From NCBI GenBank assembly GCA_009781765.1, contig WQVC01000011.1, positions 1 through 43,481 on the forward strand: a stretch of DNA of 43,481 bases. The letters are read 5' to 3'. Positions 15,154-23,849 of the stretch are shown piece by piece. A model generated the notes under the pieces. The model did not search any database. It saw nothing but the letters and a program-made list of their open reading frames with translations, and was not told where the DNA came from. How positions within the stretch are numbered: position 1 is the first letter of the stretch; each line of letters starts with the position of its first letter. A program made the translations under genes and the position numbers. This DNA comes from Defluviitaleaceae bacterium (GTDB lineage: Bacteria > Bacillota > Clostridia > Lachnospirales > WQUN01).

Positions 15154-16347
15154 TTATACACCCTCAATCGTCACGATTCCCTGTTGCTGAAAAACGCAAA
15201 TCCATATCCGACCGGGAGGCATTACGAGGGGCGAGCCGTCCTCAAATGTCCAAACCATCGGCGCGGTGTGCGACGCCTTGCTCCAAAGAACCGGAAAGTA
15301 TTCGCCGTTGGTGACGAAAAACCCCTCCCCGGAACCGACGGTTCGAACATTTCGGCGTCCTGCGTAATCGCCGGGAATTACGGTTGACGTCACAAGCTGA
15401 ATCAAAATATTCGTTACATAAACCGGCGCGATTGTTTCCGCGTCCATTTGAGGGCCTTGCGGATTTTCGACGCGATACTTGTTGTTTTCCGGGTCGAAAA
15501 TAAAAGTGCGCGTGTAGTTCGGCGAAAACGGAACTGTTACCTGCTCGGCGCGGCCGAGGCTTTCGACTTCGTGCGTACCGAAAATAAACCCGAAAGCGGG
15601 GTCGTCGTCGATTTCCGTTCGAAGAGTCGAGCTGTACAGGAAGTTTTCGAGTCGCTCACGCCCTACGAAAGAGCTGTGCTCAAGAGGACGTTGCCCCGTA
15701 TTTCGCGTAAACCACGAGGGATATGTTCTGTCGCGCCAAAAAACGCGACCTTCAAGCTGACCGCCGTCGAGATTATCGATGCGGGTTGCGCGAATATGCG
15801 AATGCCCGGACGGGCTTGCGCCATGGAACACAAAAATTGCGTCGTGATTGAAAGCGAAGTCGATAAAATAATCACGCGCCGAACGCACCGACCCGATTTT
15901 TTCCGGCCATTCCGACTGAAAAACCGCGACAAATCGAGTAACGTCGCCCTCGGCAAGAACCTCGTAAATAATGTCCGCCGACCCGATTCCGTGTTGCGGA
16001 TGCGCCCGCCGAATATTATTTATAACAACCGCAAGCGGCCGTCGAGCGGCGTATTCTTCCTCAATATGCACGCCGGTTAAAAGGCTTGGTACGCCCCAAA
16101 CTTCCTCTTCTTCCTCCTCCTCCTCTTCTTCTTCCTCTTCCTCGTACAGCGGCAACTCAGCCACAGGAAGCAGCAAAATTCCCGGCTCGGCGACTTCGAA
16201 AAATACTTCTTCGTTGTCTCCCGACATAGTAAGGATAATTAAGAAAATCACAATCACACATGCCGCAAGCGCAGACACAAATGAAATTATAAAAGCTCGT
16301 CGGCTTGACCTTATTGTTTCTACAAGAATACCTAATGTTTCTCTCAT
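15154..16347 (-). CDS. DUF3048 (YerB-like) membrane-anchored protein
   Basis: A 397-residue protein with one N-terminal membrane segment (FIISFVSALAACVIVIFLII) and an extracellular DUF3048 domain. Recognisable: RRPLAVVINNIRRAHPQHGI, SADIIYEVLAEGDVTRFVAV, GSVRSARDYFIDFA, FVFHGASPSGHSHI, and the C-terminal motif around VWTFEDGSPLVMPPGRIWI, as in YerB proteins of Firmicutes. The role of the family is not known. The linker before the domain includes 14 Glu in a row (16102-16143). Its ATG overlaps the stop of dgkA (ATGA), so it belongs to the leuD-dgkA operon. Confidence 0.85.
   Translation of the reverse strand: MRETLGILVETIRSSRRAFIISFVSALAACVIVIFLIILTMSGDNEEVFFEVAEPGILLLPVAELPLYEEEEEEEEEEEEEEVWGVPSLLTGVHIEEEYAARRPLAVVINNIRRAHPQHGIGSADIIYEVLAEGDVTRFVAVFQSEWPEKIGSVRSARDYFIDFAFNHDAIFVFHGASPSGHSHIRATRIDNLDGGQLEGRVFWRDRTYPSWFTRNTGQRPLEHSSFVGRERLENFLYSSTLRTEIDDDPAFGFIFGTHEVESLGRAEQVTVPFSPNYTRTFIFDPENNKYRVENPQGPQMDAETIAPVYVTNILIQLVTSTVIPGDYAGRRNVRTVGSGEGFFVTNGEYFPVLWSKASHTAPMVWTFEDGSPLVMPPGRIWICVFQQQGIVTIEGV
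16102..16143 (-). repeat. 14-codon poly-glutamate tract
   Basis: Fourteen consecutive GAA/GAG codons form a 42-base purine microsatellite in the linker of the DUF3048 protein. It is a likely site of slippage; changes in steps of three bases would leave the protein in frame. Confidence 0.9.
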
Positions 16348-16808
16348 TCCAAAAATCTCCCAATCACGCTTGCGGCAACCGCCACTGCGACAATAATTGC
16401 AAAAACGGACGCAAGAAGCACCGCACCCGCCGCCGCATCTTTTGCGATTTTGGCAAGCGGGTGCGATTTTCCGCCGCTAATCATGTCGATAATTGCTTCG
16501 ACGGCGGTATTAACAAGCTCCATTGCAAGCACAAAAAAAACGGCAAACCCAACAAGAATAAACAAAAGCGCGTCAAAAACACCTAAAATTTGAAAAATTA
16601 TACAAGCTAGTATAGCCAAAATTCCCAGTATTATTTGAACGCGAAAGTTTCGTTCGCGCCGGGCAATTACTTGAATTCCGTCGAACGCATCACGAAAAGA
16701 CGCAAAAAAACTGCGGCGTCTTTTTTTTATGGTAGCCGCACCCGGCGTCGAGGGAACGCGCCGCAAGCTGCACGTGTCCCCGGCATCCGGTGCGCGCTTT
16801 TTTATCAT
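16344..16808 (-). CDS. dgkA: Undecaprenol/diacylglycerol kinase, DgkA family
   Basis: A 154-residue membrane enzyme of the prokaryotic DgkA family; in Gram-positives it phosphorylates undecaprenol to feed the lipid carrier pool. Visible: [19 protein letters not shown], three membrane segments, [17 protein letters not shown] with the conserved Glu and Asn, and [17 protein letters not shown]. Most homologues begin at KKRSFxxSF. Here about 27 extra residues come first ([20 protein letters not shown]...), and these are encoded by a dispersed repeat. The starts MIKKR and, after the repeat, TIKKRRR duplicate each other, as if the element had been inserted just after the first codons. The ATG overlaps the leuD stop (ATGA). 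Confidence 0.9.
   Translation of the reverse strand: MIKKRAPDAGDTCSLRRVPSTPGAATIKKRRRSFFASFRDAFDGIQVIARRERNFRVQIILGILAILACIIFQILGVFDALLFILVGFAVFFVLAMELVNTAVEAIIDMISGGKSHPLAKIAKDAAAGAVLLASVFAIIVAVAVAASVIGRFLE
16736..16800 (-). repeat. dispersed palindromic element inside the 5' end of dgkA
   Basis: The core 16742-16783 matches 40467-40508 at 36 of 42 bases (minus strand begins CCGGGGACACGTGCAGCTTG). Flanks on both sides read ATAAAAAAGCGC and ATAAAAAAAAGACGC, a probable target duplication. The two halves are imperfect inverted repeats of each other (GCGCACCGGATGCCGGGGAC against the complement of the right end). Confidence 0.7.
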
Positions 16809-17296
16809 GCCAACTTCCTTTTTGTGCGTTCAACAAGCCCGCCGACCGCCATAAGCTCTTGCATAAAAACGGGAAACGGCGCGGCTTGATACGTTTTTCC
16901 GGATTTAACATTTGTAATTGTTCCGGTTGTAAAGTCGATTTCAACTTCGTCGCCGGCGGAAATTGCTTGCGCGGCTTCGGGGCATTCCAAAATCGGCAAC
17001 CCTATATTGATAGCATTACGATAAAAAATCCGCGCGAAAGTTTCGGCAATTACGCAGGAAATCCCCGATGCTTTAATGGCAATCGGCGCGTGTTCGCGGG
17101 ACGAACCGCATCCGAAATTCTTATTCGCGACGATTATATCGCCTTGCTTGACGCGATTGGGAAAACTTTGGTCGATGTCCTCCATGCAATGCGCCGCAAG
17201 TGCCTCCGGCCGTGAATCGTTCAGATAACGCGCCGGAATTATTACGTCCGTGTCCACGTTATCGCCGTACTTAAAAACTGTTCCTTTTGCTTTCAT
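16805..17296 (-). CDS. leuD: 3-isopropylmalate dehydratase, small subunit
   Basis: A 163-residue LeuD of the short bacterial/archaeal type. Together with LeuC it isomerises 2- and 3-isopropylmalate in leucine synthesis. Visible: [38 protein letters not shown] (the swivelling-domain signature) and [14 protein letters not shown]. The ATG follows AAAGGAGAGATTCAA. In most genomes it directly follows leuC; here leuC ends at 22140, 4.8 kb upstream on the same strand, with GH5, GH10 and a small membrane protein gene between them. It is translationally coupled to dgkA downstream. Confidence 0.96.
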   Translation of the reverse strand: MKAKGTVFKYGDNVDTDVIIPARYLNDSRPEALAAHCMEDIDQSFPNRVKQGDIIVANKNFGCGSSREHAPIAIKASGISCVIAETFARIFYRNAINIGLPILECPEAAQAISAGDEVEIDFTTGTITNVKSGKTYQAAPFPVFMQELMAVGGLVERTKRKLA

Positions 17297-17333
17297 TTGA
17301 ATCTCTCCTTTTTTTGACTCGCCTTCGGCGATT

Positions 17334-17726
17334 TTACGGCAATACCCGTCCGACTTCCAAAAGCGGCAAACCCGCTTCCGTCGGGATATAAATTACATTG
17401 GGGTTGTCCGCCATCAAGCGCACCCAAAGATAACGGATGTACGTTTCAGTCAGCGCATCCTGCACGATGTGCATTGCTTCCGCAGCACCGTGCGCACGTG
17501 CAACTTCGGCGCGGGCGTTAAGAGTTTCGGCTTCAAGCCGCGCTTCCGCCTCAATTACGATGATTTGCTTGTTCCATTCGGCCTGTGCGCGTTCGGCGCG
17601 ACCTTCCATTTCGCGTTGCCAAACGCGGTACGTCGGAATCGCCCAAAGCACCCCACCCACAATTGCAAGCACGAGAATCGCAATCCCAATCCACGCAAAC
17701 GCTGTTTTTACACTGAATGAGTTCAT
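17334..17726 (-). CDS. Small membrane protein resembling an SPFH/band-7 tail
   Basis: A 130-residue protein: one N-terminal membrane helix ([23 protein letters not shown]), a charged Ala/Glu/Arg coiled coil at about 35-85 ([14 protein letters not shown] ... [20 protein letters not shown]), and a C-terminal part [22 protein letters not shown]. The coiled coil plus final segment resembles the end of prohibitin/HflC-type proteins, but the SPFH domain itself is missing. A strong GGGAGGTAATAAA precedes the ATG. It starts about 110 bases after the terminator of the GH10 gene and lies 37 bases before leuD, so it probably heads the leuD-dgkA-DUF3048 unit. Function unknown. Confidence 0.6.
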   Translation of the reverse strand: MNSFSVKTAFAWIGIAILVLAIVGGVLWAIPTYRVWQREMEGRAERAQAEWNKQIIVIEAEARLEAETLNARAEVARAHGAAEAMHIVQDALTETYIRYLWVRLMADNPNVIYIPTEAGLPLLEVGRVLP

Positions 17727-17761
17727 TTTATTACCTCCCGGTTAAATTTTTTTAATTTATT

Positions 17762-17928
17762 CCCGATTAAAACCTTGGGACTTCGCCCCAAACCCCACCC
17801 GCTTTTTGAAAAAAGCGGGGCAAAAACTCTCACAAAATCGCGCGAATGCGCGATTTTTTAATTTTTGTCGAACTTTTTTTAAAAAGTTCGTGGGGGTGCG
17901 GGGGCAAAGCCCCTGCGGTTTCAAGTCG
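17762..17928. terminator. composite terminator island after the GH10 gene
   Basis: Central stem TCGCGC-GAAT-GCGCGA at about 17838-17853 with T-rich flanks on both sides. It is flanked by two inward-facing copies of the hairpin unit: CCGCTTTTTgaAAAAAGCGG on the left (17801-17820) and GAACTTTTTTTAAAAAGTTC on the right (17870-17889), each joined to a CAAAAAC/GTTTTTG box and a GGGGCttyGCCCC-type small hairpin. It ends transcription of GH10. Confidence 0.75.
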
Positions 17929-20199
17929 TCAATCAACAAGCTCCAGTATCGACCAAAAAGCCGGCTTGGGAACAAATTCGTTGCCGTCGAGTGTGAAAAG
18001 CAGCGGCCAACCCATGCTCAACCAACTCCACTCGTCGGTCATCCCCCAAAATGATACGCGGTCGATGTAGTCCGAAAATTCCATGAACAGCGCGAATAAA
18101 TTGCGGTACATAGTTGCTTGGCGACGGAGTTCGGCATTTGTAAGCTGACGTCGTGCCGGACTGTGGAAGCCCGCGCTCCAGTCGGTAAGCTCGCCGAAAC
18201 GCACGTCAAGCTCAGTGATGTGAATACGTGCGCCGGTTGCAGCAAAGCGTTCGATTGTCGCGCGAACTTGGCGCAAATCTGTCCATTCGATGGTGTAATG
18301 TCCCTGCATTCCCAAAATCTCGATGAGCAAGCGACCATCGTAGAGGGGGTCGTTTCGCCAACGCGCGTTGACTTGCTCCGTCATTTGAGCGATTGCCTCA
18401 CGCTTGCCGGGATTGTACTCGCCGTAATCATTGTATTTGAGCAGCGCGTTCGGGTCGGCGAGCCGAGCAAAGCGAAATGCGTAGTAGATGAAGTCCGAGC
18501 CGCATTGTCCGCTTCGCGCACCGTTTGCGAATGCGTTGTACCATTGCGAATAAAATTGCGGGTCGAGGCCGGCATTTGCACGGCGCACGAAATGTCGCCA
18601 GTCGGGGTTTCTGCGCCAATCGTCCGGGCTTATGCCCACGAAAACTTCGTTCACAACTTCCCATACATCAACGCGCCCGCGATAACGCCCGGCAACGGTG
18701 CTGATATGATGCTCCATGTTCGCGACGGCTTCGGCGCGGGTGAGGGGAGTCGTTGAGCCGGAAGCCGTTGTAAACCACAGATGCGACTGCGAATGCCAAA
18801 CAAGCACATGCCCCACCATGTACAAATTATTTTCATACGCCCAATTTATAATGAAATCCGATTCCGCCCAGTTCCAGTCGGCGGGATTGTTAAAATTGGC
18901 GCGATTTGCGAAATTGTTGGGCTTGTGATGATTTTCGGCGGTAATGGCGTTGTAATGATGCAAAAAATGTTCTGCCGCGCCGGGGTGTTGCAAAATTCTG
19001 TTTCGTCCGGTGTGTCCGCCCCAAATGTTGCCGACCATAAAATAATCGGCAAACGCCTCGGCGAGAGAGGGAATATCCGCGCCGGTGAGGTTCTCCGGGG
19101 GAGGGGGGACTTCGAAGGTTCGCGGCGTTCCGGTTGTTACGACGATGCTGTCAACAACAAAGGACATTGCTGCGGCCTCAGAATTTGTTTGTATGCGGAA
19201 AAAGCCGAAATCCGAAAAAGGTCTGCCGTTGTACTCATTTTGAGCGGTAAATGTGTAGGTGAGAGTAAATTCCGGATTTTGCGCGCTTACCGGCTCGCCG
19301 CCGAGCCACGGCCAACTGCCGTCGGCGGAAAGTTGAAGAAACATTTCCGCGTTTGCGGGAATCGGCGAAATTGCGCGTCCGGTTATTTCAATTGTGTACG
19401 ATGCATCCGGCGTGATGTTGAGGGCGTAAATGGGCATGTCGATTCCGTCCCAATTATTTTGACGGCCGGATACATTTATTCCGCCGGTTTCGGTTACGGT
19501 TAAAGTCGCGCCGCCGCTTCGCCGTAAATTTAAAGTGCCGGATGAAATGTTCGCGCCGGGGGAAAGTTCTGAAATATCCGGGTCGTGTGCCAGTGAGTAT
19601 ACATAGCCGCGAGGAATCTCGGGTGAAGGTTCTTCTTGTGACTCCGTCTCGATTTCCGGCACTTCTTCGGAAAGAGGCGGTGTGTGGTAATGCTGTTGCA
19701 CCGGCGGCTCTTCGGCCGGTGCGGTAAACGTGGTTATAATGACGGTTTGACCGTCCCAAGCCACTTCGTAGCCCATGCTTTCAAGCAACGCGCGAATGGG
19801 AAGCATTGTTCTGCCGCCGATGGTTTGCGCGGGAACTTCAAGCGGAACAGTATCCGCGCCGACGGGGTTTCCGTTGTAGCCGGCGACGTTCGTTTGAACT
19901 GTGTAAATTGCAAAATAATCGGCGTCCGGCGCAATTAAAATTGTCACGCCGTCGCGGAATAAAATTGCCGCACGTGCGTCATCGTCCCAATCCACGCGAA
20001 AGCCCAAACGCTCAAAAACTCCGCGCACGGGAACAAGCGTCCGCCCGTCAATTACCGCGGGGGCTTGGTCGGCGAAAATTACCGGTTCGCCGTTGATTGT
20101 AACGAAAATTTCGTCGATTTCGCCGGAATCGGGCGACGCCGCTCCGAGAGTGAAAATCAAAATAATCGCTGAAAATGCCGCCAAAATAAATTTTTTCAT
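17929..20199 (-). CDS. Secreted GH10 endo-1,4-beta-xylanase with copper-amine-oxidase-like and CBM domains
   Basis: A 756-residue protein. Signal peptide at 1-24 (MKKFILAAFSAIILIFTLGA); a copper-amine-oxidase N-terminal-like domain at about 30-155 (AVIDGRTLVPVRGVFERLGF, GGRTMLPIRALLESMGYEV), which in clostridia often replaces SLH domains as a cell-surface module; a Pro/Glu linker; a beta-sandwich at about 200-350 like CBM22/CBM4-9; and a GH10 barrel at about 370-756. GH10 motifs: GHVLVWHSQSHLWF, the acid/base Glu in VDVWEVVNEVF (about residue 517) and the nucleophile Glu in IHITELDVRF (about 662). It cuts the xylan backbone outside the cell. The start at 20199 has GGAG before it. It follows the GH5 stop by 17 bases. 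Confidence 0.93.
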   Translation of the reverse strand: MKKFILAAFSAIILIFTLGAASPDSGEIDEIFVTINGEPVIFADQAPAVIDGRTLVPVRGVFERLGFRVDWDDDARAAILFRDGVTILIAPDADYFAIYTVQTNVAGYNGNPVGADTVPLEVPAQTIGGRTMLPIRALLESMGYEVAWDGQTVIITTFTAPAEEPPVQQHYHTPPLSEEVPEIETESQEEPSPEIPRGYVYSLAHDPDISELSPGANISSGTLNLRRSGGATLTVTETGGINVSGRQNNWDGIDMPIYALNITPDASYTIEITGRAISPIPANAEMFLQLSADGSWPWLGGEPVSAQNPEFTLTYTFTAQNEYNGRPFSDFGFFRIQTNSEAAAMSFVVDSIVVTTGTPRTFEVPPPPENLTGADIPSLAEAFADYFMVGNIWGGHTGRNRILQHPGAAEHFLHHYNAITAENHHKPNNFANRANFNNPADWNWAESDFIINWAYENNLYMVGHVLVWHSQSHLWFTTASGSTTPLTRAEAVANMEHHISTVAGRYRGRVDVWEVVNEVFVGISPDDWRRNPDWRHFVRRANAGLDPQFYSQWYNAFANGARSGQCGSDFIYYAFRFARLADPNALLKYNDYGEYNPGKREAIAQMTEQVNARWRNDPLYDGRLLIEILGMQGHYTIEWTDLRQVRATIERFAATGARIHITELDVRFGELTDWSAGFHSPARRQLTNAELRRQATMYRNLFALFMEFSDYIDRVSFWGMTDEWSWLSMGWPLLFTLDGNEFVPKPAFWSILELVD

Positions 20200-20216
20200 A
20201 TTTTTCTCCATTCATT

Positions 20217-22139
20217 TCACGCTTGTTTCAGGAAAATGCGGGCTATTCGCGAGATGTCGCGTTCGTCACGCAGCGCGAATCCGAAATCGAAACCTTCCAA
20301 GCCTCGCATATCGAAAATTATTCGACCCGGTTCTGTTCGTATGCGTGGGTCGTTGCGCCGAAAAACTGTCCACGGCGACGGATGCCAGCGCGTAAATTCA
20401 AAATCGCCGCGCAAAGACCTGCCCGAAAATTCCACAACAACGAAGTCTGCGGCGTACAGTATGTGCGACGGAATCGCGAAATTTCCTTCGCCGTGTCCGA
20501 AACCTGCACCCTGAGTCCATGTTGTGGATACGGCATCGATGTGGGTTGCAATTACATAAGGAAATTCAATCGGCGGGCGCGGCAAAGACGGTCCGGGAGT
20601 TTTTCCGTAAGCGTCGAAGAGAAGTTCGACGAGCGGGTAATTCCACTCGCCGGCGTTTCGCCAAAGCAATTCATACGGCGCGAACCACGCCGACCGATTC
20701 CACCAAAAAACCGGTACGCCAAGCTCGGCAAGCGCGGGATAAAAATAGCCTGCCCAATCGAGAGCGTCGTCTGCGTTCATGCTGTACGGGCTTGTTTCCT
20801 TGATAACCATGGCAATGCCGAGGTCAAGAGCCGCACGAATTTCCGCCAAATCGCGTAATTCGCGGGCGCGATTTTCTTCGTCGCGAGGATAAAGAAAGCC
20901 GCCGAGCATGATATACGGGTCGTTCGGGGGAGGGGTGAAGAATCGCGATTCCACTCGCCCCTGAAACGTAGCAAGCATGACAACGCGCCTATCGTTGTAG
21001 CCGCCGCTGTTGCGAATAACTTCAAGAACCGATTCGTTAAGTCGCCGCGATTTGTCAACAAGCTCGCGAATTTCCCGGGAAAATCTGTCGTCGCACCAAA
21101 ACCACCCGTCAAGACCGGGGCGGGGTTCATTCATCGGTTCAAAAATCAGACTCTCGGGGTAGTATTTAAACCGCTCGGAAATTTGCGTCCAAACAGAAAG
21201 CAACCAATCCTCGGCATCTTCAAAAGGGCCGTAATGCATGGGGTCATACAAGTCGCGTTCGTGATGCGTGTTGATAATGACATATAAGCCCTCGTACAAC
21301 GCCCAATCGACAACCTCTTGAACCCTGTCCATCCACTCGTCGTAAATAATTAAATCGTCGTTCATGCGCGATGACCAATTTATCGGAATGCGCACGGAAT
21401 CAAAGCCCTTTGCTGCGATGGCTTGCATGTGCCACTGTTCAATTTTCGCGTTACCCCATGTTGTTTCGAGTTCAGTGACGGGACATTGCGTAATTTCGCG
21501 CAAAAATCCGCTTGATTCCATGGTGTTGCCGATATTTATTCCGACGCCGAGCCGCTCCATCATATCCCAACCGGTAACCGGCTCGAACGGCGGGGCAGGG
21601 GATTCGTCGGCAAGCACGAGAGTTGCAAACGCGAAAATAAAAACGAGTGTCGCAACGATAAGCGTCAAACATCCGGATGATTTGCGTATGAATTTTGCGT
21701 GTTCGCCGGGTCTTGCACCGCGGAGCTGCCGCATCTCAACTTGTTCAACGTCGCCGTCATCATAATTCATAATCATGGGTCGGCGACCGGATAAGCGACC
21801 CTTGAAATATCCGCCTTGGTTTTTCCAATTGGCTTCGAGTGCGAAATTATCGAGAGCGTGTTGCGCATCAATAACATGTGCGTTATCGACCGTTGCGACA
21901 TCGCCGTCCAAAAATAACGCCTGCACGTGATTTTCAAAAGATTCTCCGATGGTCGCCGGATAATAATAGCCGTCATGCGACCATTTTGCGAAAACGACGT
22001 CGGGGGTTACAGGGGTTGCCGCCTCCGAAACTAATGCTTTTGTTACGCCGCAATATTCGCAAGTGATGAACTCCGCACCTTCTTGCGGATTAAGGTTTGC
22101 TCCGCACTTTTCGCATTGCAAAGCAATAACGCGCTTCAT
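20217..22139 (-). CDS. Membrane-tethered GH5 glucanase fused to a cytosolic zinc ribbon and Tudor-like domains
   Basis: A 640-residue protein with an unusual order of domains. Residues 1-31 hold a zinc ribbon (C9, C12, C27, C30). Residues 45-145 look like two small SH3/Tudor-like barrels (VVFAKWSHDGYYYPATI; YFKGRLSGRRPMIMNYDDGD). One membrane helix lies at about 157-177. Then comes a GH5 barrel: LGVGINIGNTMESS, GFDSVRIPINWS, IINTHHERD, the acid/base E338 in FEPMNEP and the likely nucleophile E448 in VIKETSP. A further beta-rich region of about 120 residues ends the protein. GH5 enzymes of this type cut cellulose or other beta-1,4-glucans. Topology should place the ribbon inside and the enzyme outside the cell. 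The ATG follows the leuC stop with no gap, and its ribosome site lies in leuC. Confidence 0.85.
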   Translation of the reverse strand: MKRVIALQCEKCGANLNPQEGAEFITCEYCGVTKALVSEAATPVTPDVVFAKWSHDGYYYPATIGESFENHVQALFLDGDVATVDNAHVIDAQHALDNFALEANWKNQGGYFKGRLSGRRPMIMNYDDGDVEQVEMRQLRGARPGEHAKFIRKSSGCLTLIVATLVFIFAFATLVLADESPAPPFEPVTGWDMMERLGVGINIGNTMESSGFLREITQCPVTELETTWGNAKIEQWHMQAIAAKGFDSVRIPINWSSRMNDDLIIYDEWMDRVQEVVDWALYEGLYVIINTHHERDLYDPMHYGPFEDAEDWLLSVWTQISERFKYYPESLIFEPMNEPRPGLDGWFWCDDRFSREIRELVDKSRRLNESVLEVIRNSGGYNDRRVVMLATFQGRVESRFFTPPPNDPYIMLGGFLYPRDEENRARELRDLAEIRAALDLGIAMVIKETSPYSMNADDALDWAGYFYPALAELGVPVFWWNRSAWFAPYELLWRNAGEWNYPLVELLFDAYGKTPGPSLPRPPIEFPYVIATHIDAVSTTWTQGAGFGHGEGNFAIPSHILYAADFVVVEFSGRSLRGDFEFTRWHPSPWTVFRRNDPRIRTEPGRIIFDMRGLEGFDFGFALRDERDISRIARIFLKQA

Positions 22140-23399
22140 CTAAATTTTCTCCGGACTTGTAATGTATCCCGTGAGCGCGCTTGCCGCCGCAACAGCCGGA
22201 CTTGACAAATAAACTTCGCTTTCGGGCGAACCCATGCGCCCCACGAAGTTGCGGTTTGTTGTGGCAAGTGCGCGTTCGCCTTTTGCCAAAATGCCCATAT
22301 GACCGCCGAGGCAAGGACCGCATGTTGCCGGCGAAACAACGCATCCCGCCGTGATGAAGTCTGTCATCAAGCCTTCTTCTATCATTTGAAGAGAAATTTT
22401 TTGTGTGCCGGGAAAAATTAAAACGCGCAAGCCTTTTGCGACCGTTTTTCCGCGCAAAATATCAGCCGCAACGCGCATATCTTCGATGCGCCCGTTTGTG
22501 CAACTGCCGATTACAACTTGGTCGAGCTTTACTTCGCCGACTTCGTCGATTGTGCGAGTGTTGTCGGGCAAATGCGGAAACGCGACCGTCGGGCGCAATG
22601 CCGCGAGGTCGATTGTGTAAACCGCTTCGTACTCGGCGTCCGGGTCGGCAGAATATTCTGTGCCGGGGCGCGATGCGTGTGCGGCAACATATTCGCGAGT
22701 TTTTTCGTCCACGGGGAAAATGCCGTTCTTTGCGCCGGCTTCGATTGCCATGTTTGCGATGCAAAAGCGGTCGTCCATGGAGAGATGCTTCAGCCCGTCG
22801 CCGGAGTATTCCATGGACTTGTACAACGCGCCGTCAACGCCGATTTTGCCGATTATATGCAGAATAATATCTTTGCCGGAAACCCATTTCGCAGGCTTAC
22901 CGACAAGCTCGAATTTCAGCGCGGGCGGCACTTTGAACCATGTTTCGCCGACGGCCATTGCACATGCCATGTCGGTGCTTCCGACGCCCGTCGAAAACGC
23001 GCCCAACGCGCCGTACGTACACGTGTGCGAATCCGCTCCGATAATCGCGTCGCCGGGTACGGCCAAACCTTTTTCGGGAATCAGGCAGTGTTCGATGCCC
23101 ATTTCGCCGACCTCGAAATAATTTTCAATTTCGTATTTATGTGCAAATTCGCGAATTTGCTTGCAATGCTCCGCCGATAAAATATCCTTGTTCGGAGTAA
23201 AGTGGTCGGGGACGATGGCGATTTTTTTCTTATCAAACACCTTGTCCGCTCCGATTTTTGCAAATTCCTTGACGGCAACCGGCGTTGTAACGTCGTTGCC
23301 CAAAACCAAGTCCAACTTCGCTTCGATTAACTGCCCGGCGGTAACGCTTTCAAGCCCCGCGTGCGCCGCAAGAATTTTTTGTGTCATAGTCATGCCCAT
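22140..23399 (-). CDS. leuC: 3-isopropylmalate dehydratase, large subunit
   Basis: A 419-residue LeuC of the HacA/LeuC2 type (shorter than the 465-residue enterobacterial form), the catalytic subunit carrying a [4Fe-4S] cluster. Visible: [40 protein letters not shown] with the first cluster Cys, and [12 protein letters not shown] with the other two. The start at 23399 has AGGAGAGATTTAA before it. The stop TAG is followed at once by the ATG of the GH5 gene. It lies 118 bases after the ABM-like gene, beyond a terminator-like hairpin; no strong promoter of its own is visible. Confidence 0.96.
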   Translation of the reverse strand: MGMTMTQKILAAHAGLESVTAGQLIEAKLDLVLGNDVTTPVAVKEFAKIGADKVFDKKKIAIVPDHFTPNKDILSAEHCKQIREFAHKYEIENYFEVGEMGIEHCLIPEKGLAVPGDAIIGADSHTCTYGALGAFSTGVGSTDMACAMAVGETWFKVPPALKFELVGKPAKWVSGKDIILHIIGKIGVDGALYKSMEYSGDGLKHLSMDDRFCIANMAIEAGAKNGIFPVDEKTREYVAAHASRPGTEYSADPDAEYEAVYTIDLAALRPTVAFPHLPDNTRTIDEVGEVKLDQVVIGSCTNGRIEDMRVAADILRGKTVAKGLRVLIFPGTQKISLQMIEEGLMTDFITAGCVVSPATCGPCLGGHMGILAKGERALATTNRNFVGRMGSPESEVYLSSPAVAAASALTGYITSPEKI

Positions 23400-23429
23400 T
23401 TAAATCTCTCCTTTTAATGCGTAAATTTA

Positions 23430-23517
23430 AGTTCGCGGGCTTCGCCCGCACCCACAAACTTTTTGAAAAAAGTTTGAACAAAAACTTTATTTAAAAATCG
23501 TGCTTTGCGCGATTTTC
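23430..23517 (-). terminator. terminator and repeat unit after the ABM-like gene
   Basis: The stem around AAATCGTGC-TTT-GCGCGATTT at about 23495-23515 with T-rich sequence on the minus strand would end the DUF5721-cimA operon. Next to it lies one hairpin unit: AAACTTTTTgaAAAAAGTTT at 23457-23476 with the CAAAAAC box and the GCGGGCTTCGCCCGC hairpin. Read-through from here could be what transcribes leuC. Confidence 0.65.
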
Positions 23518-23820
23518 TTAATAACTCTTTTCGATGTTGAAGTAATGTCCTTTGCAGTTGTTCATATTGATGAAGGAGTAGAATGTTATTGCAAATTCAT
23601 TTGGGTTGGCGGCTGATTTTTCTTCAAAATTTTTTACATCGTCCATGGTTTCAAATGTTAATAAATCCGCCCACATTTCGCCGTCGCGAACCTGTTGCCA
23701 CGAAACGTAACCCGGCTGCTTTGAGATATATTCATTGTTGAGCCGCTCCGACGCCGTTAAAAAATCTTCAACGGACGCGCTTTTTTTCAAATTATATGAA
23801 ACGTAAAAAATTGCCGGCAT
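23518..23820 (-). CDS. ABM-like (dimeric alpha-beta barrel) small protein
   Basis: A 100-residue protein, MPAIFYVSYNLKKSASVEDF..., with a beta-alpha-beta pattern and the segment QPGYVSWQQVRDGEMWADLLTFETMDDVKNF, which resembles the antibiotic-biosynthesis-monooxygenase/EthD-like ferredoxin fold. These small proteins are often oxygenases or stress proteins of uncertain substrate. The start at 23820 is fixed by AAAGGAGGAAATATC. It is the last gene of the operon, 29 bases after the methyltransferase, which could act in the same modification pathway, but nothing proves it. Confidence 0.6.
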   Translation of the reverse strand: MPAIFYVSYNLKKSASVEDFLTASERLNNEYISKQPGYVSWQQVRDGEMWADLLTFETMDDVKNFEEKSAANPNEFAITFYSFINMNNCKGHYFNIEKSY

Positions 23821-23849
23821 GATATTTCCTCCTTTCGCATGTGATTTTA

